Of a DNA stretch of 20,601 nt, positions 1 to 8,805 are shown piece by piece. Source of the stretch: Acephala macrosclerotiorum (Eukaryota > Ascomycota > Leotiomycetes > Helotiales > Mollisiaceae); contig MU119761.1 in the NCBI GenBank assembly GCA_014904845.1, positions 1-20,601 on the forward strand. The letters run 5' to 3'. Each line of letters opens with the position of its first letter. The first letter of the stretch is position 1. The translations under genes were made by a program, and so were the position numbers. The notes beneath the pieces are model-generated. The model had not been told where the DNA came from, did no database searches, and was given only the letters and a program-made list of their open reading frames with translations.

Positions 1-95
1 TAATATAATTAATATAATTAATATAATTAATATAATTAATATAATTAATATAATTAATATAATTAATATAATTAATATAATTAATATAATTAATA
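1..95. repeat. 9-bp tandem array, open at the window edge
   Basis: The unit TAATATAAT is repeated without error about 10.6 times from the first base and breaks at base 96, where the next unit would need T and has A. The array is probably longer to the left of the window. It has no C or G, so it could be an ordinary AT microsatellite or a once GC-containing repeat that is fully mutated; the perfect identity of the units argues for recent slippage after mutation. It lies directly left of the 118-341 repeat. Confidence 0.95.
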
Positions 96-117
96 AAAAT
101 AATCGAATAATCGAAAT

Positions 118-341
118 AATTTAAATCGTAAATTATTAATATTATTAGAAATATTTATTTTTAATAATAAATTAAAAACGAAATAAATAAATTAAATAAT
201 TTATTAATTAATTATAAATTATAAATTTAATAAACGCGTAAAAATTAAAAAAAATATAATTACAACTTTAGTACAAACGGCGCTAGTCCCGATCTGGCCT
301 AGTATCGTACGTGATTATTAAATTAATATTGTATTTATATT
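118..341 (+). repeat. Long direct repeat, left copy (possible 5' LTR)
   Basis: About 225 bp that aligns, with small indels, to 6373-6612 in the same orientation and 6.26 kb away. Shared landmarks in order are AATATTATTA, TTAATAATAAATTAAAAACG, the stretch around AATAATTTATTAATTAATTA, AAACGCG, the 29-bp GC core, ACGTGA and AAATTAATATT. Two long same-strand repeats around a 6 kb body are what an LTR retrotransposon leaves, but TG...CA ends, primer-binding site and polypurine tract cannot be recognised after this much mutation, and two independent insertions of a short element would look the same. In 301-316 against 6562-6577 there are four differences, all transitions, with this copy always in the C to T or G to A state and all CpGs kept. 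Confidence 0.7.
275..303 (+). other. GC-rich 29-bp core spared from mutation, copy 1
   Basis: The segment starts AAACGGCGCTAGTCCC and ends TCTGGCCTAGT. It is identical to 6536-6564. It keeps 11 non-CpG C/G positions, counting both strands, while the surrounding hundreds of bases keep almost none. It contains no open frame of note. Possible roles are a protein-binding site or a promoter or terminal motif of the repeat. That it was shielded is an inference; identity and location are direct observations. Confidence 0.85.
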
Positions 342-3300
342 AATAATTTTTTTTTTTATAATAAAAATTAATTTAATTTAATTATTTAAAAAATAATTTT
401 TTTTTTTTTTTTATTATAATTCGTTAATATATAAAATTTTTTAATATTTTAATATAAAAATTATATAATTAAACTTTAAAAATAATATTAATAAATTAAT
501 ATTATTTTCGAAGTTTATTAAAAATTATAAACGTCGAAATTAAAAAAAAAAAAAATTTTTTTTTTTAATAAATATTTTTTTTAATTTTTTACGTTTTTTA
601 TATCGTTTTTTTTTTAATTTATTTTTTTATTCGTATTATAAAATAATTTATATTTAAAACTTTATTTAAAGTTTTATTAAATATTAATTTTATTATAATA
701 TTCGTTAAATTATTTTATTTATTAATTTATTGAATTTTTTATAATTTTTTACGTTTATATAATTATTAAAAAATTATTATATCGATTATAAAACGTTTTT
801 TTTAATCGTTTTTAATTTAATTATATATTTGTAAAACGAGTACGAATTTATATATATAATAATCGAAATATTAAAAAAATCGAATTATTAAATAATTATA
901 TTAATAATAATTTTTATTACGATTATTATATCGATTTTTTATATTATATCGTATATTTTTAAAATTTAAACGTTTTTAATAATACGTTTATTTTTTATAG
1001 AATTATAATAAATAAAAAAAATTTAAATTTTAAATTTTTTATTTAATTAATATTTATTTGTAAAAATAATTTTATATTTAATTTAAAAATTAAAATTTTT
1101 ATTATTTACGAATAAATTATTAATAAAAATAAAAGTTTTTATTATAAATAAATTTAAAATAATATATTTAAATTCTTATTTTAAATTTTTAATTTAATAT
1201 AATTTTATTTGTAATTAAATTTTAATATTAAATAATAATAAATAATAATAATATAAATTTTTTTAATTTATTATTTTCGATATTTAATTTAAAAATTTAA
1301 TAATTTAATATTTATTAATTTAATTTTTTTATTATAATTAAATCGTATTTTGAAATTAAATTAAAATGTATTTATTAAAAATTAATAATATTTTTAATAT
1401 TAAAATTTTATTAAATTTAATTAAAAATTTAATATTATTAAATTCGTTTTTTTTAAAAATAATTTTTTTTTTTATTAATATAAACGTATTATCGATTTAT
1501 ATTTTAATAATATCACAAAATTTTTTAATAATCGTAATTAAAAAATAAAAATTATATATCGATATAATTATAAATAAATTTTTTTATAATATTTATAATA
1601 CGTAATTTATTAATATATTTTTTATTTTTATAATATTATATAAAAATTTTAAAATAATTATAATTATATTTAATAAATATAAATAATAAATTTTTTTTAA
1701 TAAACGTATTAATATAAATCGTTAAATATTTATTATAAATTAAATATAAATTTAAATAATATTATAAAATTATATTTTAATTTTTTTATTTAAAAATTAA
1801 ATTAAAAAAAATATTAAAACAATAATTAATTATTAATTAATTTTTTAAATTATTAATTTCAATTTTTTATAAAAAATATTAATAATTTTATTTTTAATTT
1901 TATTAATTAATTTTTAATTAAAAATTCGAATTTTAATATATTTATTAAAATTATATTAAACGAAATTAAAAACTTTTTTTGTAATTAAATTATCGATTTT
2001 TTTTCTTTTAAAATATTTTAAATAATTATTTAAAAATTATAATTATATTTTTTTTTTATAATTTTAATTATAATTTTATATTATTTTTTTTATTTATTAT
2101 AAAAATTATAAAAATTTTAATTTTTTTAACGATAATAATAAATAATTAATTATTAAAATGTTTATAATTTTTTTTATCGTTTTTAATAAAATTATAATGT
2201 TTATTTTATTTAGATTTTTTATTATATATATTTTTATTTCGTAATTTTTTTAAACGATTTTAATTACGTTTTTTAATTGATTTTTCGTTTATTTTATTCG
2301 ATTAAAAAAATAAAAAATAAAGTTTTAATTAAAAAATAATAAAAATTATTTTAATTATTTTTTTAATTATTAATTTTATTATAAATTTTTAATATTTTTT
2401 TTTATATAATAAAATTTAATAATCGTTAAACGAAAATTAATCAATTTATAAAATATATTAATAATATATATTTTTTTATTAATTACTAATAATTTATATA
2501 GTTTTTTTTATTTGCTTTTTTTATATTAAATACGTACTTTAAATAAATTTAATAAATTTAATATAAACTTCGTATTTAAATTGTTTTTTATTATAAACGT
2601 ATTATTAATTTAATATTAAACGTATAAATAATATATTTTTTTAATAATTAATAATAATAATTCGTTATTATTAATTATTTTAAAATAAATTTTAAAAATA
2701 AATAATATAAATATAATATTATTCGATTTTATCGAATCGTTAATAATTTTAATTATTATTTATAAAATTATATTTTTATCGATTTATTTTTCGATTAATT
2801 AATTATAAATAATTTTATAAATTTAATATAATAAAATATAATATTTTTTTATTTTTTTTTATATTATTATAAATTTTAATAAATATTTTTTTAATTTTAA
2901 TTATTATTATTTTAATATTTTATTAATATTTTATAAATACAAAGTTTTTTTTAATATTATAAATAATATAATTTAATAATTTTTAATATATATCGATTTA
3001 ATATATACGTAATATATTTTATATTATTTTTATAAATATATTTTTTATAAATTTAATAATTTAAAATATTATAAACGAGTTTATTATTTATAAAATTAAT
3101 TTTTTATTTAAATATAAAACGTTTATAATAATTAAATAATTAAACTCGTAATTATTTTATAAAATAAATTTGAAATTTTTAAATAATTATTTATATATTT
3201 AATAATAATAATAATATTTAATAAAATACTAAATATATTTAATATTTATATTATAATTAATTCGTTAAAATTTTTTTATAAAACGTTATATTAATAAATA

Positions 3301-3982
3301 ATTAAAATGTTTATATAATTAATATAATTTTAAATTAAATTCTTTTTTAATTAATATAATAATATTTATAAATAGTTTTATTTTTTTTATAATAAAAACG
3401 ATTTTTTTTTTAAATTAAAATATTTTTAAAATTATCGAATTTTATATTTATAATATTTATATTTTAAATAAAAAATAAAAAATATTTAATTAAATATTAA
3501 TATTAAATTTTTTTAATATTATAAATTGTAATTAATTAATAATTAATATTTTAACGATTTTATTATTCGATATAATTTTTTAAAAAACTTTTAAAAAATA
3601 TCAATTTTCGAAAATAAAAAATAAATATTAATTCGATTTAAATAATTTAAATTATAATAATAAAATATTAAATATATATTTTTTTATAATAATATAACGA
3701 ATAAATTAATTATTTAAAATAAATATATTTTTATTTCGTTTCTCGATTAAATAATATTTAATACGATTCGTATTTCGCGAATAAATTTATTTTTTATTTT
3801 ATTTTTTATTTTTATTACGTTTATTTTATATTCGATCGAAAATAATTATTATTTTAAATTTATTTTATATTTATTTAATAATTTAAATTTAAAATTAAAA
3901 TAATTCTTATAAATACGAAAAAAATAATTCGTTTAAAAAAACGTTTTTTTAAAATTTTAAAATCGAATAAATTAATAAAAAC
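342..3982. other. Gene-free, heavily mutated AT tract (body of the putative LTR element, left part)
   Basis: This 3.6 kb has only A and T apart from scattered C and G, nearly all in CpG (typically ACGT, TCGA, ACGA). Every frame is broken by frequent TAA and TAG. A 60-codon open frame at 1366-1548 exists but has only low-complexity Ile/Asn/Leu/Lys/Phe content and is noise. If 118-341 and 6373-6612 are LTRs, this would be the left part of the internal gag-pol region, but no capsid, protease, reverse transcriptase or integrase motif can be read. A few less-mutated spots (about 2425-2600 and 3735-3780) hold slightly more non-CpG C and G. I see no RNA gene or regulatory element. Confidence 0.8.
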
Positions 3983-4160
3983 TTTAAATAAAAACGTATT
4001 TTTTATAAAGTTTTATATTAAAAAAAAAAAATTTAAAATTTTTATTTTTTATATTAAATTATTACGATTAATTCAATTAATTCTAATTAATTATTAAAAT
4101 TATATTTATTAAAAAAAAAATTTTTATATTAAATTATTATAATTAATTTAATTAATCGCA
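3983..4160 (-). repeat. Fragment of repeat family B, minus strand
   Basis: Bases 3983-4095 resemble the inverted family-B unit at 17149-17270: a TAAATAAAAACG start, then AAAGTTTTATATTAAA, a poly-A/T block, and a TTAAATTATTACGATTAATT block. Bases 4093-4159 repeat the second half of the unit (AAATTATTATAATTAATTTA). The fragment has no dyad end and no left part, so it is a truncated piece. It sits inside the interval between the two long direct repeats, so family B either inserted into that element or the interval is not a single retrotransposon. Confidence 0.55.
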
Positions 4161-6372
4161 TTTTTTTAAAATAAATTTTATCGAGCGATAAAATTTTTTT
4201 TTAACGAGTATAATTACGATTTATAATATTTCGCAATTCAAATTAAAATTACGTAATAATTATTAATTTAAATAAATTAAAATTAAAAATTTAAATAATT
4301 TAAATATATTTTTAATTTATATTACAATTATAACAAATTTATTAAATTAAATTTGATTAATAATTTTAATTATTTAAAATTATTAAATTTTTTTAATTTA
4401 ATTAAAAATTGAAAAATCGATTATAATTAAAATATAGTATTTTTTATTTTTATATTATATAAATTTTAATAAAAACGAATTATTAATATTTTATTTAATA
4501 TATATATTAAATAATAATTATTTATATATAATAAATTAAAAAAATTAATTTAAATAATTTAATTATTAATATTTTATTTTTAAATTCGAAAATCGAAATA
4601 AGTTTTTAATTATTAATAAACGACGTAAAAATAATTATAAAATATAAAAAATTTTTACGAATAAAAATCGTTTTTTTTTTATTTTATATTATATTAAATA
4701 ATTATTATTTATATATTATCGATTTTTTTAAACTCGATAAAATAATTTTTATTTTCATTTTTTATTTTTATATTTATTAATAATTAATTAATTTTTATTA
4801 TTTAATTTTAATAATAAACTTTTAATAATAAATTATTATAATATTTCGATTTATTATATATTAAATTTATTATTAAAATTTTATATATATTTATTATTAT
4901 TTTTTTTATTATATATTTTATAAATTAATATTTTTTTAATATAATTTTTTTTAAAATTTATAATTTTTATAATATTTATTTCGAAATATTTTTTAATTTT
5001 ATTATTTTTTTCGATTTTATTTTTAATTACGTTTTTTTTTTCGTTTTTTATAAATATAATTAATTTAATTTTAATTTTAAAAAATAAAATTATATTTTTT
5101 AATATTTTAATAAATATTAATAATTTAATTTTATAAATTATATTTCGTTTAATATTTTAATATTTTAATAATAAATTTAATTAAAACTTTTAAAATTAAT
5201 TGAAAAATATTTATAATTATTTTAATTTAATTTTTATTAAATTAATTATAATAATTTTTATTAAAAAATTTTTTTTTTAATTTTAAAATATATTTTTATT
5301 ATTATTATTAACGTAATAAAATCGAAATTTTTTTTTAAAAATTTATTAAAATAAAACGTATTTATACGTATTATAAAATTAATAAAAAATATTTTATCGT
5401 ATTAATTTTAAAATAATTCGATTTTATTATAATAATTATAAAAAATTAATAATTTATAATTAAAAATATCGTATAATTTTTTATTATCGATATAATTTAA
5501 TAAAAATATTTTATAAATTATAATAAAAAAAATAATTATAAAAATAATTGTATTTATAATAAAAAAATTTATATTAATAATTAAAATCGTAAAAATAATT
5601 ATATTTTAATTTATTAATTAAATTAATCGACGATTTTTATTTATATTTATTTATAAAAAATTTTTTAAATTATCGATAATAAATTTTTTATTTTTTAATA
5701 TTTAAATTTTATAAATACGTAAAAATTTTTATAAACGATATATAAAATTTTTATATATTAAATATAATATTTTTTATATATATTTTTTAAAAAAATTTTA
5801 AAATAAATTTTATAAATTATAATTCGATTAATTTTTTTCTTTTTATATATTTTAAAATAATAAAAAATATATTTATTTAATATTATTTTATTAAAATTTT
5901 TATTTTTTTTTATTATAAAAAAAATTTAATTTTAAATAAATTTATTATTTTAAAAAATAATTATATAATAAATAATAAAAAAATTAAAAATTTTAATTTA
6001 AATTCAAATATATATTATTATTAATATTTATATATTTTCGATTAAATAATAAATAAAAATATAAAAATTTTTTAAAAATTTATTTTTAATATAAATTTAA
6101 AATCATTTTTACATTTTTTATTTATTTTTTATAAATATTATTATTTTATATAATAAATATAAATTTAAAAAATAAATTTGAATTTAAAATCGTTTTCGTA
6201 TTATTTTTTTTAAATTTTTAATAATTTCGATATTTTTAGCGTTTTTTTATAAAAAATTCTTATAAATTTTTATTTTTTTAAAAATATATTAATTATTTTA
6301 AATATTTTTTTATAAAAAATAAATTATTTAAAAATTTTTTTTTTTTTTATAAATTAATTTCTTTTAAAAAAA
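4161..6372. other. Gene-free, heavily mutated AT tract (right part of the interval between the long direct repeats)
   Basis: This 2.2 kb has the same composition as 342-3982: A and T runs with isolated CpGs, and stops in all frames. The first ~80 bases (to about 4240) hold a few surviving motifs such as TCGAGCGATAAAA and TTTCGCAATTCAAATT, so mutation there is a little less complete. No gene, tRNA, tandem array or clear inverted repeat is visible. Confidence 0.8.
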
Positions 6373-6612
6373 AATTTAATTATTAATTAATATTAATATT
6401 ATTAAAAATATTTATTATTAATAATAAATTAAAAACGAAATATATAAATAAATTAAATAATTTATTAATTAATTATAAATTATAAATTGAATAAACGCGA
6501 AAAAATTAAAAAAAATATAATTTTAATTTTAGCGTAAACGGCGCTAGTCCCGATCTGGCCTAGTGCCGCACGTGACTTCGAAATTAATATTCTATTTATA
6601 TAAACTATTTAC
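6373..6612 (+). repeat. Long direct repeat, right copy (possible 3' LTR)
   Basis: About 240 bp matching 118-341. It keeps more of the original bases: after the core it reads GTGCCGCACGTGACTTCGAA where the left copy reads GTATCGTACGTGATTATTAA, so this copy is nearer the ancestral state. It contains a CACGTG palindrome at 6569-6574, which in the left copy is TACGTG (308-313). Beyond about 6612 the two copies diverge, which sets the right limit. An LTR is the best guess from the arrangement; a dispersed short repeat is the alternative. Confidence 0.7.
6536..6564 (+). other. GC-rich 29-bp core spared from mutation, copy 2
   Basis: Identical over 29 bp to 275-303 and offset by exactly 6261 bases. 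Here the unmutated stretch is longer, running from about 6531 to 6580. The 12-mer TGGCCTAGTGCC at 6556-6567 occurs again inside element X at 7679-7690, which suggests either a shared motif or distant relation between the two repeats. Confidence 0.85.
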
Positions 6613-7144
6613 GTATTAATATATTTTATTATATTTATAATAAAAAAAATTTTAAAATTAATAATTTTATTAATTATATTATTTTTCGTTTTAAATATAA
6701 TATTTTTTAAAATTTTAAAATATTTATAATATTTTTTTTAATTTTAATAAAAATTTATTTATTTATTATTATAATTTAACAAAATATTAAAAAAATTACT
6801 ATAAAATATAATAAAATTAAAAATAAATTTAAATCGATTTAATAAATTTATTTTAATTTTTAATTTATATATATAATATATTTTTTTTTATATATAATTT
6901 TTTTAATTTTTATTTTTCGTAATTTTTTTTATAAATTATATTTATTATTATTTAAATATATTTTTTAAATATTATAATATTTATTTTTAAATTTAATTTA
7001 ATTTAAAAATTAATAATAAAATAAAATTTTTTATTATTTTTATTAATTTTATTAAACGATTTTATTTTTTAATTTCGAAAAAATAAATATTTAAATTTTT
7101 ATTATATAATTTTAAATTTATATTAATTATATTTTTTAAAAAAA
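6613..7144. other. Gene-free AT tract between the right direct repeat and repeat B
   Basis: About 530 bp of heavily mutated sequence with a handful of CpGs and no open frame. Part of 7035-7144 may be the diverged left end of the following family-B copy, since TTTTATTAAACGATTTTATT resembles the segment near 11645-11665, but the match is too weak to extend the boundary. Confidence 0.6.
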
Positions 7145-7568
7145 TTAATTTAAATTATATAAAACTTACAAATAAATTAAAATTTAATTAAATATTATTA
7201 AATTTTAAATTTTAAACGATTTTATTAATTCGTTATTACGTAAATTAATAAAATATAATCGTATTTAATAAAAATAATAATTATAAACTTTTAAATACGT
7301 TTTTATTTTAAGTATTAAAATATTTATTTAATATTAAATATTTTTATAATTGTATAATTTTTAAAAAAAAGTTTTAAAAAGTTTTTTTTAAAATCATATA
7401 CTAAATAAAATAATTTAAATTAATTAAATCGATCGTAATAATTAAATATAAAAACGAGAATCTTAAAAAATATTTTTTTAATAATATAAAACTTCGTAAT
7501 ACGTTTTTATTTTAAATATTAAAATATTTATAATTTATTTAAATATTAAATATTTTTATAATTGCGTA
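7145..7568 (+). repeat. Repeat family B, copy B1, left part (interrupted by element X)
   Basis: Non-coding repeat, heavily mutated. It starts with a unique left segment (AAATATTATTAAATTTTAAA, then ACGATTTTATTAATTCGTTA) shared with 11285-11400, 11800-11930 and, inverted, 17370-17500. Then follow ~204-bp sub-units: ACGTTTTTATTTTAA recurs at 7297 and 7501. The second sub-unit is cut at 7568 by element X and resumes at 8337, so the insertion is clear. A few CpGs vary among copies as CG, TG, CA or TA (TTCGTTA here, TTTATTA at 11332, TTCATTA at 11861), the expected decay of deaminated CpG. No coding capacity is visible and I cannot assign B to a known transposon class. Confidence 0.8.
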
Positions 7569-7685
7569 CATCGGGAAAAATATTTTTTGCCAGCCGTTTT
7601 GCCGAAAGACACGTGCACTAGTAGCGCTATTAGCGATCCAATGGCAGCCTAGTCGATTGCCAGCGCCATCGGCTATTTTGGCCTA

Positions 7686-7745
7686 GTGCCAACAGCGCCA
7701 GCTCGGTGCTAATAGTGCCAAAGCATTGCTAATAGCACCAGTTTA
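7686..7745 (+). repeat. Three 20-bp degenerate tandem units inside element X
   Basis: Units at 7686-7705, 7706-7725 and 7726-7745 share the frame KTGCYAAYAGYRCCA. The first reads GTGCCAACAGCGCCA, the second GTGCTAATAGTGCCA, the third TTGCTAATAGCACCA. Except for the first base of the third, the differences across this 15-bp frame are C to T or G to A, including two in CpA context, so the array shows a light form of the same mutation. This part is shortened in the mutated copy of X. Confidence 0.75.
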
Positions 7746-7824
7746 TAACTAAATACTTAAATATTTGAAACTTGTAATCTATAGCATTTATTTAATCTAT
7801 TGTAAAAGTTTCAAGCAAATCTAT

Positions 7825-7894
7825 CGAGCGCGCATTGAGATATTAAGCTGTAAAGTTAAAAGCTATTGAGTTTTAATGTTCTTTGCCAAGGGAC
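7825..7894 (+). repeat. Element X internal segment 1, related to 8102-8190
   Basis: The segment contains GAGTTTTAATGTTCTT (7868-7883) followed by TGCCAAGGGAC. The same arrangement occurs at 8163-8190 (GAGTTTTAGTGTTCTT, one transition different, then AAGCCGGGAC). Upstream, GAGCGCGCATTGAGATATTAAG loosely matches GAGCGGCTCAATGGATTAAG of the second segment. It looks like an internal duplication of about 70-90 bp. This copy is the more decayed of the two. Confidence 0.5.
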
Positions 7895-8101
7895 TAGCGG
7901 CCGCCCTTTATCCGACCAATCATTGAAAATATCGAAACAATAAATAAGAATAAGAATTGAAAATATTAATACCACTTGAAATCTAATCGTAGAATCGATC
8001 GATTCAAGCAAAGTTTACGCGCGTAGAAAATGCCGGCCAAATATGCGAGCAAGCGCTGCAATTAATCGGTGTTGAGAGCTTAAATTAAAGCACTTAGAGG
8101 C

Positions 8102-8190
8102 TGAGCGGCTCAATGGATTAAGTGTGGCTGCATAAGTGCCGCGCGCAGCCGTCTGCAGCCGAGAGTTTTAGTGTTCTTATAAGCCGGGAC
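8102..8190 (+). other. Element X internal segment 2, weak tRNA-like promoter motif
   Basis: CGGCTCAATGG (8106-8116) is close to the RNA polymerase III A-box pattern TRGCNNARYNGG (the first base is C instead of T), and is followed by ATTAAG as in D-arms. About 50 bases on, AGTTTTAGTGT (8164-8174) is a poor match to the B-box GGTTCGANTCC (6 of 10 informative positions). This is compatible with a tRNA-derived short element captured in X, but no tRNA cloverleaf can be folded with confidence by eye. I treat it as a hypothesis. Confidence 0.25.
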
Positions 8191-8205
8191 CCACTTACTA
8201 ATTGG

Positions 8206-8219
8206 TTGCCAATTGGCAA
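8206..8219. other. 14-bp perfect palindrome in element X
   Basis: TTGCCAATTGGCAA is its own reverse complement. It lies among several TTGCCA/TGGCAA half-sites within X (7588, 7658, 8279, 8299), so it could be a binding site for a dimeric protein. The role is not known. Confidence 0.6.
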
Positions 8220-8670
8220 TCGGCTCTTTTAATTGGACGCCAAAGATTTGGACATGCAATTACTGCGTAGTGCGCGCCATTGGCAAGCCGCTGGCACTAT
8301 TGGCAGATGATTAGCACGTGACAATTTTTCCTGATGCAGTTTTTAAAAGAAGTTCTAAAAAGTCTCTCCTTGGAATTATATATTAAATAAAGTAATTAGA
8401 AATAATTAAATCGATCGTAGTAGCTCAATATAAAAAACGGAAGTCTCAAGAAGTATTCTTTAGTAATATAAAACTTCGCAATAAGTGCATTTTTGCTTTA
8501 AACACTAAAAAGTTTATTAGTTTATCGATTTCACCGCTCGACAAAACTTGGAACTATTATATCTCAATAATTATTTTAATTTCAAATGCTTATAAAACGT
8601 TCAAATTAAAAGCTTTTAACTTGAAACTTAAAATAAAAATAAATTATTAAAATCGAAAACTTTATAGTCT

Positions 8671-8692
8671 CTCGTAAAAGCGTTTTTACGAG
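8671..8692. other. 22-bp near-perfect palindrome of repeat B
   Basis: CTCGTAAAAGCGTTTTTACG plus AG matches its reverse complement at 20 of 22 positions. The motif is conserved in all four right ends in the window: 12370-12387, 13849-13865 and 16781-16798, the last a perfect 18-bp palindrome. Survival of its CpGs and symmetry in every copy may only reflect CpG sparing, or may mark a protein site of the element. Confidence 0.7.
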
Positions 8693-8722
8693 ACTTGCGA
8701 AACAAAATATGCGTCGAGTAAA

Positions 8723-8784
8723 GAAAGAAAAAACTCGTTCGCGATTAACTCGTTTAACGAGTCGTCGAACGAGTTTTTTCTTTC
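8723..8784. other. Long hairpin-forming inverted repeat of B with nested inner hairpin
   Basis: Perfect 19-bp arms, GAAAGAAAAAACTCGTTCG (8723-8741) and its complement CGAACGAGTTTTTTCTTTC (8766-8784), around a 24-base spacer that itself contains ACTCGT-TTA-ACGAGT (8748-8762). In the inverted copy the corresponding arms are 16683-16702 and 16730-16749, but the spacer differs. This could be a transposon subterminal hairpin, a transcription terminator of the element, or a cruciform-prone site. Confidence 0.85.
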
Positions 8785-8805
8785 GAAACTAGAAAAACAT
8801 TTTAT

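Larger units (their letters stand above)
7569..8336 (+). mobile_element. Element X, near-intact copy: TA-flanked inverted-repeat element without coding capacity
   Basis: A 768-bp island of ordinary base composition. Its ends form an imperfect terminal inverted repeat: CATCGGGAAAAAT (7569-7581) against the reverse complement of ATTTTTCCTGATG (8324-8336), 12 of 13 matching. It is flanked by TA on the left (7567-7568) and CA on the right (8337-8338), one transition away from a TA duplication. The host repeat B continues across it, and the second copy at 13111-13677 ends at the same points, so the limits are firm. TA duplication and short inverted ends suggest mobilisation by a Tc1/mariner-type transposase (inference). 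No open frame of useful size exists, so it is non-autonomous. Inside are a 3 x 20 bp array, two related segments with a tRNA-like motif, CACGTG near each end (7610-7615, 8315-8320), a GCGGCCGC octamer (7897-7904) and several palindromes. Confidence 0.85.
8337..8805 (+). repeat. Repeat family B, copy B1, right part (largely unmutated)
   Basis: This resumes the sub-unit interrupted at 7568 (CAGTTTTTAAAAG continues the family sequence AATTTTTAAAAA), passes a third sub-unit start at about 8487, then enters the family's right end. It keeps many non-CpG C and G, for example CACCGCTCGACAAAACTTGG (8532-8551). The mutated equivalents are at 13678-13975, 12295-12430 and, inverted, 16661-16960, where the same positions read T and A. 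It is thus a parent-like copy of the right end of B. It carries a near-perfect 22-bp dyad at 8671-8692 and a long hairpin at 8723-8784. Similarity to the inverted copy continues about 20 bp past the hairpin (CGAAACTAGAAAAACATTTT), so the hairpin is subterminal. There is no coding frame. Confidence 0.8.

Noticed and set aside
1..95. Telomere repeat or CRISPR array at the window start
   Set aside because: The 9-bp unit has no G-rich strand as in TTAGGG-type telomeres, and there are no spacers between repeats.
1366..1548. 60-codon plus-strand open frame
   Set aside because: Low-complexity Ile/Asn/Leu/Lys/Phe composition expected from A+T runs, no ribosome-site or splice context, and it lies in heavily mutated DNA with no homologous frame elsewhere.
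8016..8025. TACGCGCGTA as a specially conserved regulatory site in both X copies
   Set aside because: Its C and G are all in CpG, so survival in the mutated copy is explained by CpG sparing alone.
8102..8190. Functional tRNA gene
   Set aside because: The A-box-like motif is off by one key base, the B-box match is poor, and no acceptor or anticodon stem pairs convincingly; at best a tRNA-derived relic.
8723..8791. Helitron 3' end (hairpin followed by CTAG)
   Set aside because: Similarity to the inverted copy continues beyond CTAG, and that copy has CGAG at the same place, so this is not a conserved CTRR terminus.
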